A stretch of 64,000 bases of DNA from Nitrospira sp. (lineage in GTDB: Bacteria; Nitrospirota; Nitrospiria; Nitrospirales; Nitrospiraceae): NCBI GenBank assembly GCA_022226955.1, contig CP092079.1, positions 1,891,053 through 1,955,052 of the forward strand. Reading direction: 5' to 3'. Of the stretch, positions 25,993 through 34,061 are shown one piece after another. The position numbers and the translations under genes were made by a program. The notes beneath the pieces were generated by a model. That model worked only from the letters and a program-made list of their open reading frames with translations. It did not search any database and was not told the origin of the DNA. Each line of letters begins with the position of its first letter. Position 1 is the stretch's first letter.

Positions 25993-26433
25993 CTAGTATC
26001 GAAGCGTGACCGTCGCCATGCTCCGGCGCGCGCCGAAGAATTCCTTCGAGAAGGATTCGACGACTGCGGGGTCGTACCCTTTGCAACTGAAAATGTCGAG
26101 ATAGGCGTTGTTGGTGTCGTTGGCAAAATGGCCGCCGATCAACGAGGTCGAGATCAGCTGCACCATGGAGTAGCCGGCCACACGACCTTCGCCGAAATTC
26201 ACGACCTGGCACTCGCCAAAACGCTTCATCCCGATGAGCTCGCACAGCTCAACGACGTAGCGCTTGATGTGGTCAGCATCACGGATGAGGTCGGGATTGC
26301 AATCTTGGAGATCGACGGCGGTGCAGAGGCCCCATGCTTTGCCGGGTCCGACCATGTCTTGGACAGGCAGCGACGCGGCGGCAGGGGTATTCGTTGGTAA
26401 GATTGACGACTCGGATCCAGCCGAGATGCTCAT
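25993..26433 (-). CDS. Divergent S-adenosylmethionine-decarboxylase-fold protein
   Basis: From the ATG at 26433 (AAAGG upstream) the product has 146 residues. AVDLQDCNPDLIRDADHI, FGEGRVAGYSMVQLI and NNAYLDIFSCKGYDP follow the order of bacterial AdoMet decarboxylase (SpeH/SpeD). The processing motif ESHLSIHTWPE, whose Ser becomes the pyruvoyl cofactor, is replaced by STSLIGGHFANDTN, so the usual Ser is not at the cleavage position. Polyamine synthesis by the normal mechanism is therefore doubtful. Related pyruvoyl decarboxylases with other substrates, or a non-catalytic role, are alternatives. The minus-strand TATAGT near 26490 may be part of its promoter. Confidence 0.7.
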   Translation of the reverse strand: MSISAGSESSILPTNTPAAASLPVQDMVGPGKAWGLCTAVDLQDCNPDLIRDADHIKRYVVELCELIGMKRFGECQVVNFGEGRVAGYSMVQLISTSLIGGHFANDTNNAYLDIFSCKGYDPAVVESFSKEFFGARRSMATVTLRY

Positions 26434-26569
26434 GGGTAAAGGCCTTTCTGTTAAAGGATAAAGAGACTCGCGCGACACATTTTTTGCACTATACCATGAA
26501 GTTTTTTCAGTGAGACGCCGTGCGAAAAAATTTTTTAGCTCTGGCCACCTGGGACGCTTCCCACGCCGG

Positions 26570-26599
26570 TTGACAAGGTTCACACCCCTCGGTGACAAT
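26570..26599 (+). promoter_or_regulatory. Putative promoter placing the zinc-ribbon start at the transcript end
   Basis: A perfect TTGACA (26570-26575) is followed after 18 bases by GACAAT (26594-26599; 4 of 6 consensus). Transcription would begin at about 26606-26611, at the ATG at 26610. The earlier ATG at 26598 would lie inside the -10 box. The resulting mRNA would be leaderless. Confidence 0.45.
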
Positions 26600-26609
26600 G
26601 CGCCCCACC

Positions 26610-26807
26610 ATGAGCAACCCATCGACTCCAGCCGCGACTCCGACCGCATCCGCCGCCTCGCTCCCGGACCGGCTCTGCACCTGGTGCAAAGTGCCGATGA
26701 AGAAGCGCCTGGTCGGCGGCGCGCAATTCGTCCACTACACCTGCCCGAAATGCGTCTTCCAGCACACGACCCGCTTGAGCCCGAAGCTCCCGCCGGTCAA
26801 GCACTAA
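26610..26807 (+). CDS. Small zinc-ribbon protein
   Basis: The 65-residue product (69 from the ATG at 26598) has a Pro/Ala/Ser-rich N-terminus and then a four-cysteine zinc ribbon, CTWCKVPM ... YTCPKC. No ribosome binding site is seen at either ATG. The later one is preferred because the promoter-like sequence would place transcription there. The function is unknown; such ribbons often bind nucleic acid or a protein partner. Confidence 0.65.
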   Translation: MSNPSTPAATPTASAASLPDRLCTWCKVPMKKRLVGGAQFVHYTCPKCVFQHTTRLSPKLPPVKH

Positions 26808-26895
26808 ACACCCTCTCGGCTGTTTCTCCCAAAGCTTAAGTGGAATGACTCCCGTCCTCTTTTATCGCTTCCAAGATTCCGCTAGAGTGCCGCCT

Positions 26896-28866
26896 GTGAC
26901 CACCCGCTCGCACCACCGCCACCCTGCTTACTGGCTCTGGGCAAGTCTTCTTCTCAGCGCCGCCCTTTCCGCCTGTCACACCGTCCCGACCAAGACCTAT
27001 GAGATTCGCCAGCGGGCCTTCACCTATCAGCCTGAGACTCTGGTTCAGGATTATCAGGAAGAATACGCCTACATCCAGGAGCGCCGCGCCACTGTTGCTA
27101 CTGGACAGTCCCACAGCGTATCGGCCAATCCCCCGACTGCGACCACGGTTCCGCCGCAGCTGACCGGCCTGGCCTTCTCCGGCGGCGGCATCCGCTCCGC
27201 GACGTTTCACCTCGGAATGCTTCAATCCCTTCACGACATGCAGCGCCTGCCGAAGATCGACTACCTCAGCACCGTCTCAGGAGGATCCTATATCGCGGGC
27301 TGGATGCTCGCACACTTGGGTCAGGAGCAGGACGACGCCTATGGGAATCTGGTCCAGACCATGGATCAAGGGAAACTCCTCGATCCCCACCAGGACTTCA
27401 TCGCCCATCTGCGGCACCACTCAGGCTTTATTAAGGAAGGCGGGTTCTGGGAAGGGCCCAGGCTCATGTGGGGCTATGCCTGGCGGTTGCTCCCCTATTA
27501 TCTCTGGGATCTGGTGCTGCATATCAAAACCCCGCCGGAAATCGGCAACGAACTGCACCTCTTTACGCCCTATGAAGACCGCATCCAGCTCACCTACCTG
27601 CGCGGGAAGCAGGAAAGCCCGCTGGTCCGGCTGAACCGGAAAGACGCCGACGCGCCGTACCTGATTATCAACGGCAATCTGGTGAACCGGGGCCGGCCCC
27701 GCGCGTTTGAAACCGAGACGAACCGTCCCTATCGGGACAACTACAACTTCGAGTTCACGCGCGACTACACCGGCTCCGACGGTCTGGGCTATATCCAGAG
27801 CGCCGGCTTCGGTCTGCCGGTGGTTCAAGCACAAACCGACGAGGGCACGCCTGCCTGGTTCAATCCACGGAAAGTCGTCGTCGAAGACCTGACCGAAGGG
27901 ACCTGCCATAAGCCGCGCGCGGAACGCATTCGCGCCGACGCCTGCGTCCGACTCTCTCAAGCCATGACGGCTTCCGGCGCCGGGCTGGACCTGGACAGCC
28001 TGGTCGAAGAATGGTATCGGAACGACATCGCACGCCTGCTGTTCCGGTTCGGCACAGCTCCCTTCAATATCAACAACGAATTCCAGACATGGAACTACGC
28101 CCGCCGATTCAATACCCCGATCACTACCGTCTGGGACTATTTCCTGATGATGACCATCCAGCGGATCTGGCCGGATACGAAAAGCCGGTGGATCGAGATC
28201 ACCGACGGGTCGTTCTACGACAACCTGGGCGTCCAAACCCTCCTCCGCCGCCAAGTCAGCCATGTGATCGTGGGCGATGCCACGCTGGACACCACCTGGC
28301 AATACGACTACCTGCACAATTTACAAAAACGGATGAAGAGTTATTTCGGCGAGGGTGTCGAATGGTGCGGCGAGATTCCAGAGGCGCATGAAATTGTCTG
28401 GTACCGGCGCTTTTGGGTCAAACGCCCCGACGGCACCCCGACCGTCATTCACTATCTGAAACCCTACGCCTACAACACCGAACTGTTTAAAAAAAATCCG
28501 TCGTTAGCCGCACCGGGCAAGATCTTCGTCAGCGCCGATCCGGAAAGCGGCCGGCCATTAGCCGACGCGCTGCTGGCAAGCTCCCCGACAAATCCGACTC
28601 ACCTGGATGGAGACCGGCTGCTCTCGATGATCGACGACGAACAGGCCCGCGAGCGGGCGCAGCTCGCCATCAAGAAAGTCACGAAAATCGTCGAGGCGCC
28701 GGAGGGAAAGGAGTTTCCGCAGACCAGCACCGTATTTCAGTGGTATGAGCTGGAAGAATTCGAAGCCTACCGGCATCTAGGCTATCTGATGGGCTGGGCC
28801 TATCTCTCGAATCTGGAATTGTCCGAAACGGAACTGACCCCTGCGGCAACCTGCCGTAAGTTATAG
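26896..28866 (+). CDS. Patatin-like phospholipase lipoprotein
   Basis: The protein has about 656 residues from the GTG at 26896. An ATG at 26845 would give 673 residues with an unusually long signal region. The GTG gives a normal lipoprotein signal ending in LSAALSAC. The patatin/cPLA2 elements are the oxyanion loop FSGGGIRSATFHLGML (~95-110), the nucleophile Ser in TVSGGSYIAGW (~128) and the Asp motif ITDGSFYDNLGVQTLLRR (~435), as in bacterial patatin families with a DG-x-x-x-NLG signature. It likely cleaves phospholipid acyl esters at the outer membrane. The C-terminal ~170 residues show no recognised domain. A TAGAGT box lies seven bases before the GTG. Confidence 0.85.
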   Translation: MTTRSHHRHPAYWLWASLLLSAALSACHTVPTKTYEIRQRAFTYQPETLVQDYQEEYAYIQERRATVATGQSHSVSANPPTATTVPPQLTGLAFSGGGIRSATFHLGMLQSLHDMQRLPKIDYLSTVSGGSYIAGWMLAHLGQEQDDAYGNLVQTMDQGKLLDPHQDFIAHLRHHSGFIKEGGFWEGPRLMWGYAWRLLPYYLWDLVLHIKTPPEIGNELHLFTPYEDRIQLTYLRGKQESPLVRLNRKDADAPYLIINGNLVNRGRPRAFETETNRPYRDNYNFEFTRDYTGSDGLGYIQSAGFGLPVVQAQTDEGTPAWFNPRKVVVEDLTEGTCHKPRAERIRADACVRLSQAMTASGAGLDLDSLVEEWYRNDIARLLFRFGTAPFNINNEFQTWNYARRFNTPITTVWDYFLMMTIQRIWPDTKSRWIEITDGSFYDNLGVQTLLRRQVSHVIVGDATLDTTWQYDYLHNLQKRMKSYFGEGVEWCGEIPEAHEIVWYRRFWVKRPDGTPTVIHYLKPYAYNTELFKKNPSLAAPGKIFVSADPESGRPLADALLASSPTNPTHLDGDRLLSMIDDEQARERAQLAIKKVTKIVEAPEGKEFPQTSTVFQWYELEEFEAYRHLGYLMGWAYLSNLELSETELTPAATCRKL

Positions 28867-28869
28867 CGC

Positions 28870-29199
28870 TCAGCGCCGGCCGCGAGCAAAGCTGTTCTGC
28901 GCGTACTCGTCAAGAATATGGGCCAGCCGTTCACGATCCTCCGGGGTAATCGACGCGATCGTCGCGCCGAACTTCGGAGACCGCACATGGATCACTTGTA
29001 GACCACACCTCAACGTTCCTCCCTGCTCAAAATCGATCGCCAGCTGAAGCGCATCGCCATTCTTCACAAACAGGCGGCTTTCGATCTTGACGCCGGTTTC
29101 GCTGACGTCCAGCACGGTGCATGGCGCCGAGAGTGCGCCGCGCTGCAACCGGCCGGCGCGGCCGACCTCGATGCGCGATCCTTTTCGTTTGAAACCCAT
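28870..29199 (-). CDS. PilZ-domain protein 5
   Basis: The ATG at 29199 has GGAGG nine bases upstream and gives 109 residues. Earlier in-frame starts lack a ribosome site. RIEVGR (RxxxR) and DVSETGVKIES are the PilZ c-di-GMP motifs, and LQVIHVRSPKFGATIASI provides the last strands. It is a stand-alone PilZ protein that converges with the patatin gene (three bases apart). A copy of the dispersed palindromic element lies upstream. Confidence 0.8.
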   Translation of the reverse strand: MGFKRKGSRIEVGRAGRLQRGALSAPCTVLDVSETGVKIESRLFVKNGDALQLAIDFEQGGTLRCGLQVIHVRSPKFGATIASITPEDRERLAHILDEYAQNSFARGRR

Positions 29200-29276
29200 A
29201 GCAGTTGCCCTCCTGCCATGGAAGCATAGCAAGCGAGGAGACAACTCCCAAGAAAATTACCGTATAGCGCTAACCG

Positions 29277-29393
29277 GATGCTGAAAAAGACCACCAGCGG
29301 CGTTCTCACTTCACTCAGAGGCTCAACGTACCGCAGCGTACGCCTCGCCTCTTCGCTCGCTACGGCCTTGCTGGACGGTCTTTTTGATCATCC
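29277..29393 (-). repeat. Dispersed palindromic element, copy A
   Basis: The 117-base imperfect palindrome has outer arms GATGCTGAAAAAGACC (29277-29292) and GGTCTTTTTGATCATC (29378-29393). Internal arms lead to a GTAC-GCTGCG-GTAC tip. The same plan occurs at 32106 and 45041 in the opposite orientation. The outer stem differs in sequence from those copies but remains paired. It lies between the DUF1499 gene and PilZ gene 5 and contains no open reading frame worth noting. Confidence 0.75.
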
Positions 29394-29465
29394 TTGATGG
29401 TATGGGAATCATTATGCTGCATGTTATCCTTATGTTTTTCCCTCGCCGAGTTTTTCCACAACCGA

Positions 29466-29840
29466 CTAGAGCTTCTCGTTGGCGAGAGCCCGAATCTCTT
29501 CCATCCGCTTCCGATTCACCCCGAAGTCTCCATACCCAGTGCGTGAGGCGGAACGGAAATGAATGGTCTTGCTTTCGTCGTCGAACAGAAACTCCACATC
29601 GTCGACGAACCGAAGCAACAGGCTGGTAAATTCGTAATGCAGATACGACTCGTCCTCTTTGACAAGCTTGGTGCGAGGCATGGCCTGAACAATGGCTTTC
29701 AACGCCTCCTTCGCCTCCACCCGCGATTTGCGATAGCAGAGCGGCGCAATCGCATGCCCGTCGTCCGTAGCTTGAGTGGACACACAGTTGGGGCTGGCAG
29801 GGCAGGGACGGAGTCGCTTAGCGGTCTCGATCGGAGTCAT
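29466..29840 (-). CDS. DUF1499 domain-containing protein
   Basis: The 124-residue protein begins with LRPCPASPNCVSTQA, the DUF1499 signature, and continues with RFVDDVEFLFDDESKTIHFR and SASRTGYGDFGVNRKRMEEI, both family-typical. The function of DUF1499 is unknown. The ATG at 29840 overlaps the toxin stop codon by ATGA, so it is translationally coupled to the toxin-antitoxin genes. Confidence 0.88.
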   Translation of the reverse strand: MTPIETAKRLRPCPASPNCVSTQATDDGHAIAPLCYRKSRVEAKEALKAIVQAMPRTKLVKEDESYLHYEFTSLLLRFVDDVEFLFDDESKTIHFRSASRTGYGDFGVNRKRMEEIRALANEKL

Positions 29841-30094
29841 GATGCAATCATCCTGTCATAGTCGGCATGTGTGCCAATCCAAAACCAGGTAATGCCGTCG
29901 AGGATGTCGAAGCCAAGAACGCGATAGTGGTCGCCGACTCGCGCTGACCATAACACGCCAATTCGCTTGAGATGAAGAGAGGGATGTCGCGGATTGGATT
30001 TTAGAAGCTGGAAGTTCTTGTCGGCCAGTGTTCGAACATCTTCGGGGAGAGCGTGATACGCGGCCCAGAACCGTGATGACGCGGCATGCTTCAC
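29837..30094 (-). CDS. RelE/ParE-type toxin
   Basis: The 85-residue protein has the RelE/ParE fold pattern: SSRFWAAYHALPEDVRTLAD, LLKSNPRHPSLHLKRIG, then strands WSARVGDHYRVLGF and TWFWIGTHADYDRM. Such toxins are mRNA interferases or gyrase inhibitors. It is preceded by a small acidic antitoxin gene with a four-base overlap (30091-30094) and overlaps DUF1499 at its other end. Confidence 0.8.
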   Translation of the reverse strand: MKHAASSRFWAAYHALPEDVRTLADKNFQLLKSNPRHPSLHLKRIGVLWSARVGDHYRVLGFDILDGITWFWIGTHADYDRMIAS

Positions 30095-30291
30095 AGAGGC
30101 CGTGTTTTCCCCTGTTCGTGCTCTGTGCGGGCCTCGGCCATCAGCTTATCGAGCTTCCCAGCCTTCAGATCAGATTCAATCTGCTGATCCCATACTCGCG
30201 CATCGAACTCGAGGAACCAAGCCCGAAACTGGGCCAGATCTCCTGGAGAAAGGTTTGAGACGGTGCGCTCAAGCTGTTCAATCTCACTCAT
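30091..30291 (-). CDS. Antitoxin of the RelE/ParE-type pair
   Basis: The 66-residue helical, acidic protein has SEIEQLERTVSNLSPGDLAQ and FRAWFLEFDARVWDQQIESD, followed by a charged C-terminal tail suited to wrapping a toxin. GGAGG lies six bases before the ATG at 30291. It is first in the three-gene overlapping unit of antitoxin, toxin and DUF1499. The family is assigned from context and shape. Confidence 0.72.
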   Translation of the reverse strand: MSEIEQLERTVSNLSPGDLAQFRAWFLEFDARVWDQQIESDLKAGKLDKLMAEARTEHEQGKTRPL

Positions 30292-30330
30292 GACAATCCT
30301 CCAAGCTAGGCGCTGAAATTGTACACGAGT

Positions 30331-30606
30331 TTACGGTGATTGTCTCATGCTGGCCCGGCCTCGATTGCGAAGCAGCGCAATGACCAGACGCTGTTCAGGC
30401 ATGATGGCAGGATCCACAAAAGTGACACCGCTCTCCACTCGAATAATTTCTTTGGGAAAATGCTCAACCTGCTTGGCCTTAAGCGGCGCCTCATCTCCCT
30501 GACGCAGAGAGATCCTCGTGTTGCAGACAACACAGTCGCCATTTTACACAGATAACCCTTCGCCTTCTCGCTCCTCTAGCAATTTGATGCCATTAATACG
30601 TTCCAT
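30331..30606 (-). pseudogene. Broken FKBP-like peptidyl-prolyl isomerase gene
   Basis: One minus-strand frame from the ATG at 30606 to a TAA at 30331 reads MERINGIKLLEEREGEGLSV, an in-frame TAA (30544-30546), then NGDCVVCNTRISLRQGDE and HFPKEIIRVESGVTFVDP. Apart from the stop it reads as a continuous FKBP-like N-terminal region of a type I recall from Nitrospira. The C-terminal core of the isomerase is absent (the frame ends in ...RASMRQSP). It therefore looks like a truncated relic with a nonsense mutation. A sequencing error could explain the stop but not the missing end. Confidence 0.5.
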
Positions 30607-30648
30607 TATGACCTATTATGATCAGCTAGGCCTTTGCAAAAGCGACGA

Positions 30649-30930
30649 TCATGCCACTCGCAAAATCATTGCTGCAAAGACTAATAGAACCACTCCCGTC
30701 GATGCCAAGGCCAACCACAATCGCACAAGTTGGCGGCGATGGCATACCGACACGCCCCAAGCGAACAACGGCAACCAAATAAGGAGCGTGATAGAACCTA
30801 GCAAAATATTCCCCCTAGAGAGCTGATAGATCGCAAAAATCGGAGGACTCCACAGTGCCATTAAGGCTACGGGCACAATTGTGTCCGTGAGCAACCACCA
30901 GGAGGAATGATTTCTCGCGCTACGCGTCAT
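30649..30930 (-). CDS. Small membrane protein of unknown function
   Basis: The 93-residue protein has three hydrophobic stretches (~12-33, ~43-60, ~70-92) separated by short polar loops (CHRRQLVRLW). A GGAGGA lies inside the gene rather than upstream of it, and the start ATG at 30930 lacks a clear ribosome site. No family is recognised. It lies 14 bases after the DUF2914 gene stop and may belong to the same transcript. Confidence 0.5.
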   Translation of the reverse strand: MTRSARNHSSWWLLTDTIVPVALMALWSPPIFAIYQLSRGNILLGSITLLIWLPLFAWGVSVCHRRQLVRLWLALASTGVVLLVFAAMILRVA

Positions 30931-30944
30931 AACATGCCCCCGAT

Positions 30945-32054
30945 TTAGTAGATCACCGTCTTCATAGCCTTCTGCACTTCGCGTTGCTCCTCTACGCGCA
31001 CCGACACGCGGCCGACGATGCGGCCGTCTTCGGTTTCGACATCCACGCGCCAGTCGCCCGGATCGAGGCGCTGTTTGACGGTGTAGGCGCGATACCCGCC
31101 GTCGCGGCCGCCGGAGATCTTGATGGGAATTTTATCGGCATGCGTGAAGGGCTTGCTGCTGTTCGGCCGGAAATACCAATGGTGATAGACGGTCGTGTCC
31201 AGCGCCACCGGCGCGAAGACGGCGGTGAAGCAGTAGATCGGCTCACCGGCAGGAAAAGGGTTCTCCGACCGTTTCCAGATTTCGTACCACTTCCGATCAT
31301 AGGTGAGCAGGAAGTGATCGCCCTGCCGCTGTACATTGCGATAGATGCCTCCGAACTCCATCGAAAGCGGCACCGGCGGAATCCAGTTCAGGAAGTAAAA
31401 GCCCACCAGCAGTCCGATGAGTGCAAAGGCCGGAGCCGTGACCTTGACGGCTTCGCGTTTCGAGCGATCTGGATTATTGCGATAGATCAAGTGGACGACG
31501 CGAAAGGTGACCGCCGCGGTCAATCCGGCGCCCGCGAGGAAAATGGCCGCGTTCATCAGCCCGGTCATGACCGGGAGAAAGAACGTGAAGAAGGCGAAAC
31601 AGACCAACGCATAGAGGCTGATCAGCAAGCGCAGGCTGGACAGCCGGTCGCGCAGAAACTCGTTCACGATCAGCAGAAGAATCAGCAAGGCAAAGAAGAT
31701 CGCGCTGCTCGTCAAGGTCGCACTGCGCGAATAGAAAATGGCATAGGCGCTGAACAGCCCGCCCAAGAGAAACTGCACGGCCATCGGATAATAGGGCCTG
31801 GCGCGCAGCATCCAGCGCGCAAAGGGCGAGAGCGAGGCCAGCTGCGCGCGATCCGGCGCCGGTTCGATCCCCAACCGTCCAGTCAGCACAATGAGCACGC
31901 CCAGGAGCAGCAAATAGGTCAGCAACAACAAGTTATCTTGCAACCGGTCGATGCGGGTGAGCGTGAGGGTGTCGTAGGAGACGCCAGAGAGAAAAAACAC
32001 CGCCGGCATGAAGGGTTTGGCGAGAATCGCCTTAAGGCTCTGTGCCGGAGACAT
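30945..32054 (-). CDS. Membrane protein with C-terminal DUF2914 domain
   Basis: The 369-residue protein has eight or so membrane helices (residues ~15-240) followed by a periplasmic domain. There GGRDGGYRAYTVKQRLDPGD and WRVDVETEDGRIVGRVSVRV match the DUF2914 signature. WYFRPNSSKPFTHADKIPI precedes it. The function is unknown; the last domain looks like a small beta-sandwich. A copy of the dispersed palindromic element ends up directly upstream of this gene on the transcript. Confidence 0.8.
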   Translation of the reverse strand: MSPAQSLKAILAKPFMPAVFFLSGVSYDTLTLTRIDRLQDNLLLLTYLLLLGVLIVLTGRLGIEPAPDRAQLASLSPFARWMLRARPYYPMAVQFLLGGLFSAYAIFYSRSATLTSSAIFFALLILLLIVNEFLRDRLSSLRLLISLYALVCFAFFTFFLPVMTGLMNAAIFLAGAGLTAAVTFRVVHLIYRNNPDRSKREAVKVTAPAFALIGLLVGFYFLNWIPPVPLSMEFGGIYRNVQRQGDHFLLTYDRKWYEIWKRSENPFPAGEPIYCFTAVFAPVALDTTVYHHWYFRPNSSKPFTHADKIPIKISGGRDGGYRAYTVKQRLDPGDWRVDVETEDGRIVGRVSVRVEEQREVQKAMKTVIY

Positions 32055-32105
32055 GATGCCTACCGTTTCGCATCTTCATAGGATTGTCAAACTTTGCGAG
32101 AAAAC

Positions 32106-32228
32106 GGACGGCTCAAAACGATCATCCAACAAGGCCGCAGACAAGAAACAGCCGGAGGCGTACCCTCTGGGGTACGTTGAGGATTGTTTCGAGTTGAGAA
32201 CGAAGTTGGGGATCGTTTTCAGTCGTCC
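32106..32228 (+). repeat. Dispersed palindromic element, copy B
   Basis: The 123-base palindrome has outer arms GGACGGCTCAAAACGATC (32106-32123) and GATCGTTTTCAGTCGTCC (32211-32228). A second stem is GAAACA/TGTTTC and the tip GTACCC-TCTG-GGGTAC. The core GGAGGCGTACCC and GGGTACGTTGAGGAT are identical in copy C. It begins right after the stop codon of the neighbouring gene. Confidence 0.78.
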
Positions 32229-32229
32229 G

Positions 32230-33291
32230 CTAAACAAACGCGGGAAGCGGCGCATACGCGACCGGATGCCCGATCAGACGTTCCAGCCATGGCCCCATAG
32301 CCTCTTCCTTGATCGGCGCCCGGTTGAGGCGGGCTTCGATCTGGAACTGCCCGTTCAGTCCGACGATGCCGATGATCGCCGACGCATCTTCCCCTTCGGG
32401 CAAGATCGTCTGCGTCTGAAACTCACAGAGCGTGGCGTACAAGCGGCCATCCGGCTGGATCGCTTCCAACACTTCAGGCAGCTCGTCCAGCGGACAATGG
32501 ACCGAACAGCGGTAGGCAAAACGGGCACCCGGCTCAATAGCGGCGAAATCGGTCAGCGCCTCTTCGGAAAATCCCGTCAGGTAGGCGCGCACTCCGGCAG
32601 GCTCCGGAGCGAACGTCGCCGCCAGCTTGCTGGCCGGCACGAGGAACTCAAAAGAGTCGGGCGTGTTGTACTCGAATTGGCAGGGGCCGAACGCATCGGG
32701 CCAGGAACAGAAAAACGGCGTCGCGGGATCGGCCGGACGCAAGATGACTTGCTGCTTCTCGATCAACGTTTCAATCGGCAGGTCTAGGATGGCAATGGCA
32801 TCGAGGAAGGCCGCCCGCCGCTCGTCCAGCCATTCCGCGCGGTCGCCGTCGGCCCGCGTTTCGCCCGGCGTAATCACCTCTGTCGTCTGCAGGCGAATGC
32901 GCAGGAAGGAATGGGCGTGACGGAAGCCGAGCCAGAACATGCCGCGCGGCTCATGCCGTCGCAACGGCTCGCGAATGCGCCAAGGATGGCTCACCGAACA
33001 ATAGGCGCCGACATCCTGATAGCGCTGGAAGACCGTATGATAGGCCCCGGCCAGCAGAAAAAAATCGCCCCGCCACCCCTCGCGCGCATGCACAAACGTG
33101 ACGTCTTCCGTGGCCCAGGGATCGAGCTGATCGAAGGCGTCCGGCGCGGAGACGGTCCATTCCTCGACATAACAAATGACGTCCTGCGCGGGCACTGCCG
33201 GCTTGAGGCCCAGCGCGGCCAGCCGTTCGCCGACCGCCAGAACCTGGCCGAACGTCAGCGGGGTCGTTGTTTCCCAGCGCCGCTCACGCAC
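32230..33291 (-). CDS. Hypothetical protein, 353 residues
   Basis: The start is GTG at 33291 with GAGGGAGA eight bases upstream. The protein is soluble, has no signal peptide and is rich in aromatic and acidic residues (DVICYVEEWTVSAPDAFDQL, FRHAHSFLRIRLQTTEVITP). The N-terminal half has an alpha/beta character and the C-terminus ends in PWLERLIGHPVAYAPLPAFV. I do not recognise a family. A homogeneous coding pattern and the lipoprotein gene 30 bases upstream support it as a real gene. Confidence 0.65.
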   Translation of the reverse strand: MRERRWETTTPLTFGQVLAVGERLAALGLKPAVPAQDVICYVEEWTVSAPDAFDQLDPWATEDVTFVHAREGWRGDFFLLAGAYHTVFQRYQDVGAYCSVSHPWRIREPLRRHEPRGMFWLGFRHAHSFLRIRLQTTEVITPGETRADGDRAEWLDERRAAFLDAIAILDLPIETLIEKQQVILRPADPATPFFCSWPDAFGPCQFEYNTPDSFEFLVPASKLAATFAPEPAGVRAYLTGFSEEALTDFAAIEPGARFAYRCSVHCPLDELPEVLEAIQPDGRLYATLCEFQTQTILPEGEDASAIIGIVGLNGQFQIEARLNRAPIKEEAMGPWLERLIGHPVAYAPLPAFV

Positions 33292-33321
33292 GCGTCCGAA
33301 TCTCCCTCGCCTCCACTGCGC

Positions 33322-33969
33322 TTAATGGGCTGGCCGCAATGCCCGGTCCACGATCATCGTATCCGCGACAAATCGGTCAATGCCGTCTTGCAATGTCGCC
33401 GCCAACAACTCTCGTGCATCGTCCTCGGAAAACCAGAAGACCGTGGTCCGTTGCGCGCCCTCGACACTCCGAATCGTCGCGCTGTTATCCCCGACATTGC
33501 GCGCCTGAAGACTGAGCTTGTTGCTGGCGCTGAGGACCGTCGAAAACACCCGGCTCTTGGCCGTCACCGAAAACTCCGCGATCTGGCCACTGATAATGAT
33601 GTCGGCATCCGGCACCTCCGCGCGGGGGCCGACTTGCACCTTCCAGGGGCGTCCCCGCCAGCCGCGGCTCTTCAGACGATCCGCCAGCGCCTGCGCGATC
33701 ACTTCTCCCGGACGATCCCCGACCACATTGAACACCGTCTCGCCGCCCCAGAGATGCGTCCGCTGCCCCACCCGCGTCTTGTCGTCGCGGCGATCTTCCA
33801 GCGGTTCAATGACAATCTTGACTGGCTCCTGCTCAGAAGACGGAGCCGCGATCGTTGGCGTCCGAACTTCGAGATGACGCGTCTCTCCCTTCCCCACACA
33901 TCCGGCCATCACGGCCATGACTCCGACCAGACTCACTCCCATCACCTGTCTTAGCATCATTGATTTCAC
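33322..33969 (-). CDS. Lipoprotein of unknown function (YajG-like layout)
   Basis: The start is GTG at 33969 with GAGGAGG five bases upstream. The 215-residue product has a lipoprotein signal ending in VMAVMAGC. The mature part (IVIEPLEDRRDDKTRVGQRT, EVIAQALADRLKSRGW, DADIIISGQIAEF) has the pattern of outer-membrane lipoproteins that set a parameter list against a repeated subunit, as in YajG-type proteins. The assignment is by layout only. It probably sits in the outer membrane and shares a transcript with the 353-residue protein gene. Confidence 0.7.
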   Translation of the reverse strand: MKSMMLRQVMGVSLVGVMAVMAGCVGKGETRHLEVRTPTIAAPSSEQEPVKIVIEPLEDRRDDKTRVGQRTHLWGGETVFNVVGDRPGEVIAQALADRLKSRGWRGRPWKVQVGPRAEVPDADIIISGQIAEFSVTAKSRVFSTVLSASNKLSLQARNVGDNSATIRSVEGAQRTTVFWFSEDDARELLAATLQDGIDRFVADTMIVDRALRPAH

Positions 33970-34061
33970 GGACGCCTCCTCACGCTAAACATATGTTGCG
34001 CCGACGCTAGCTCAGTCTACCCAAGTTGGCAGCAGGAGACAATTCCAGAAACACCGAGCCG

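Noticed and set aside
29277-29393. Copy A as an insertion sequence or transposase remnant
   Set aside because: It has no coding potential for a transposase, no target-site duplication that I can see, and the palindrome itself explains the element.
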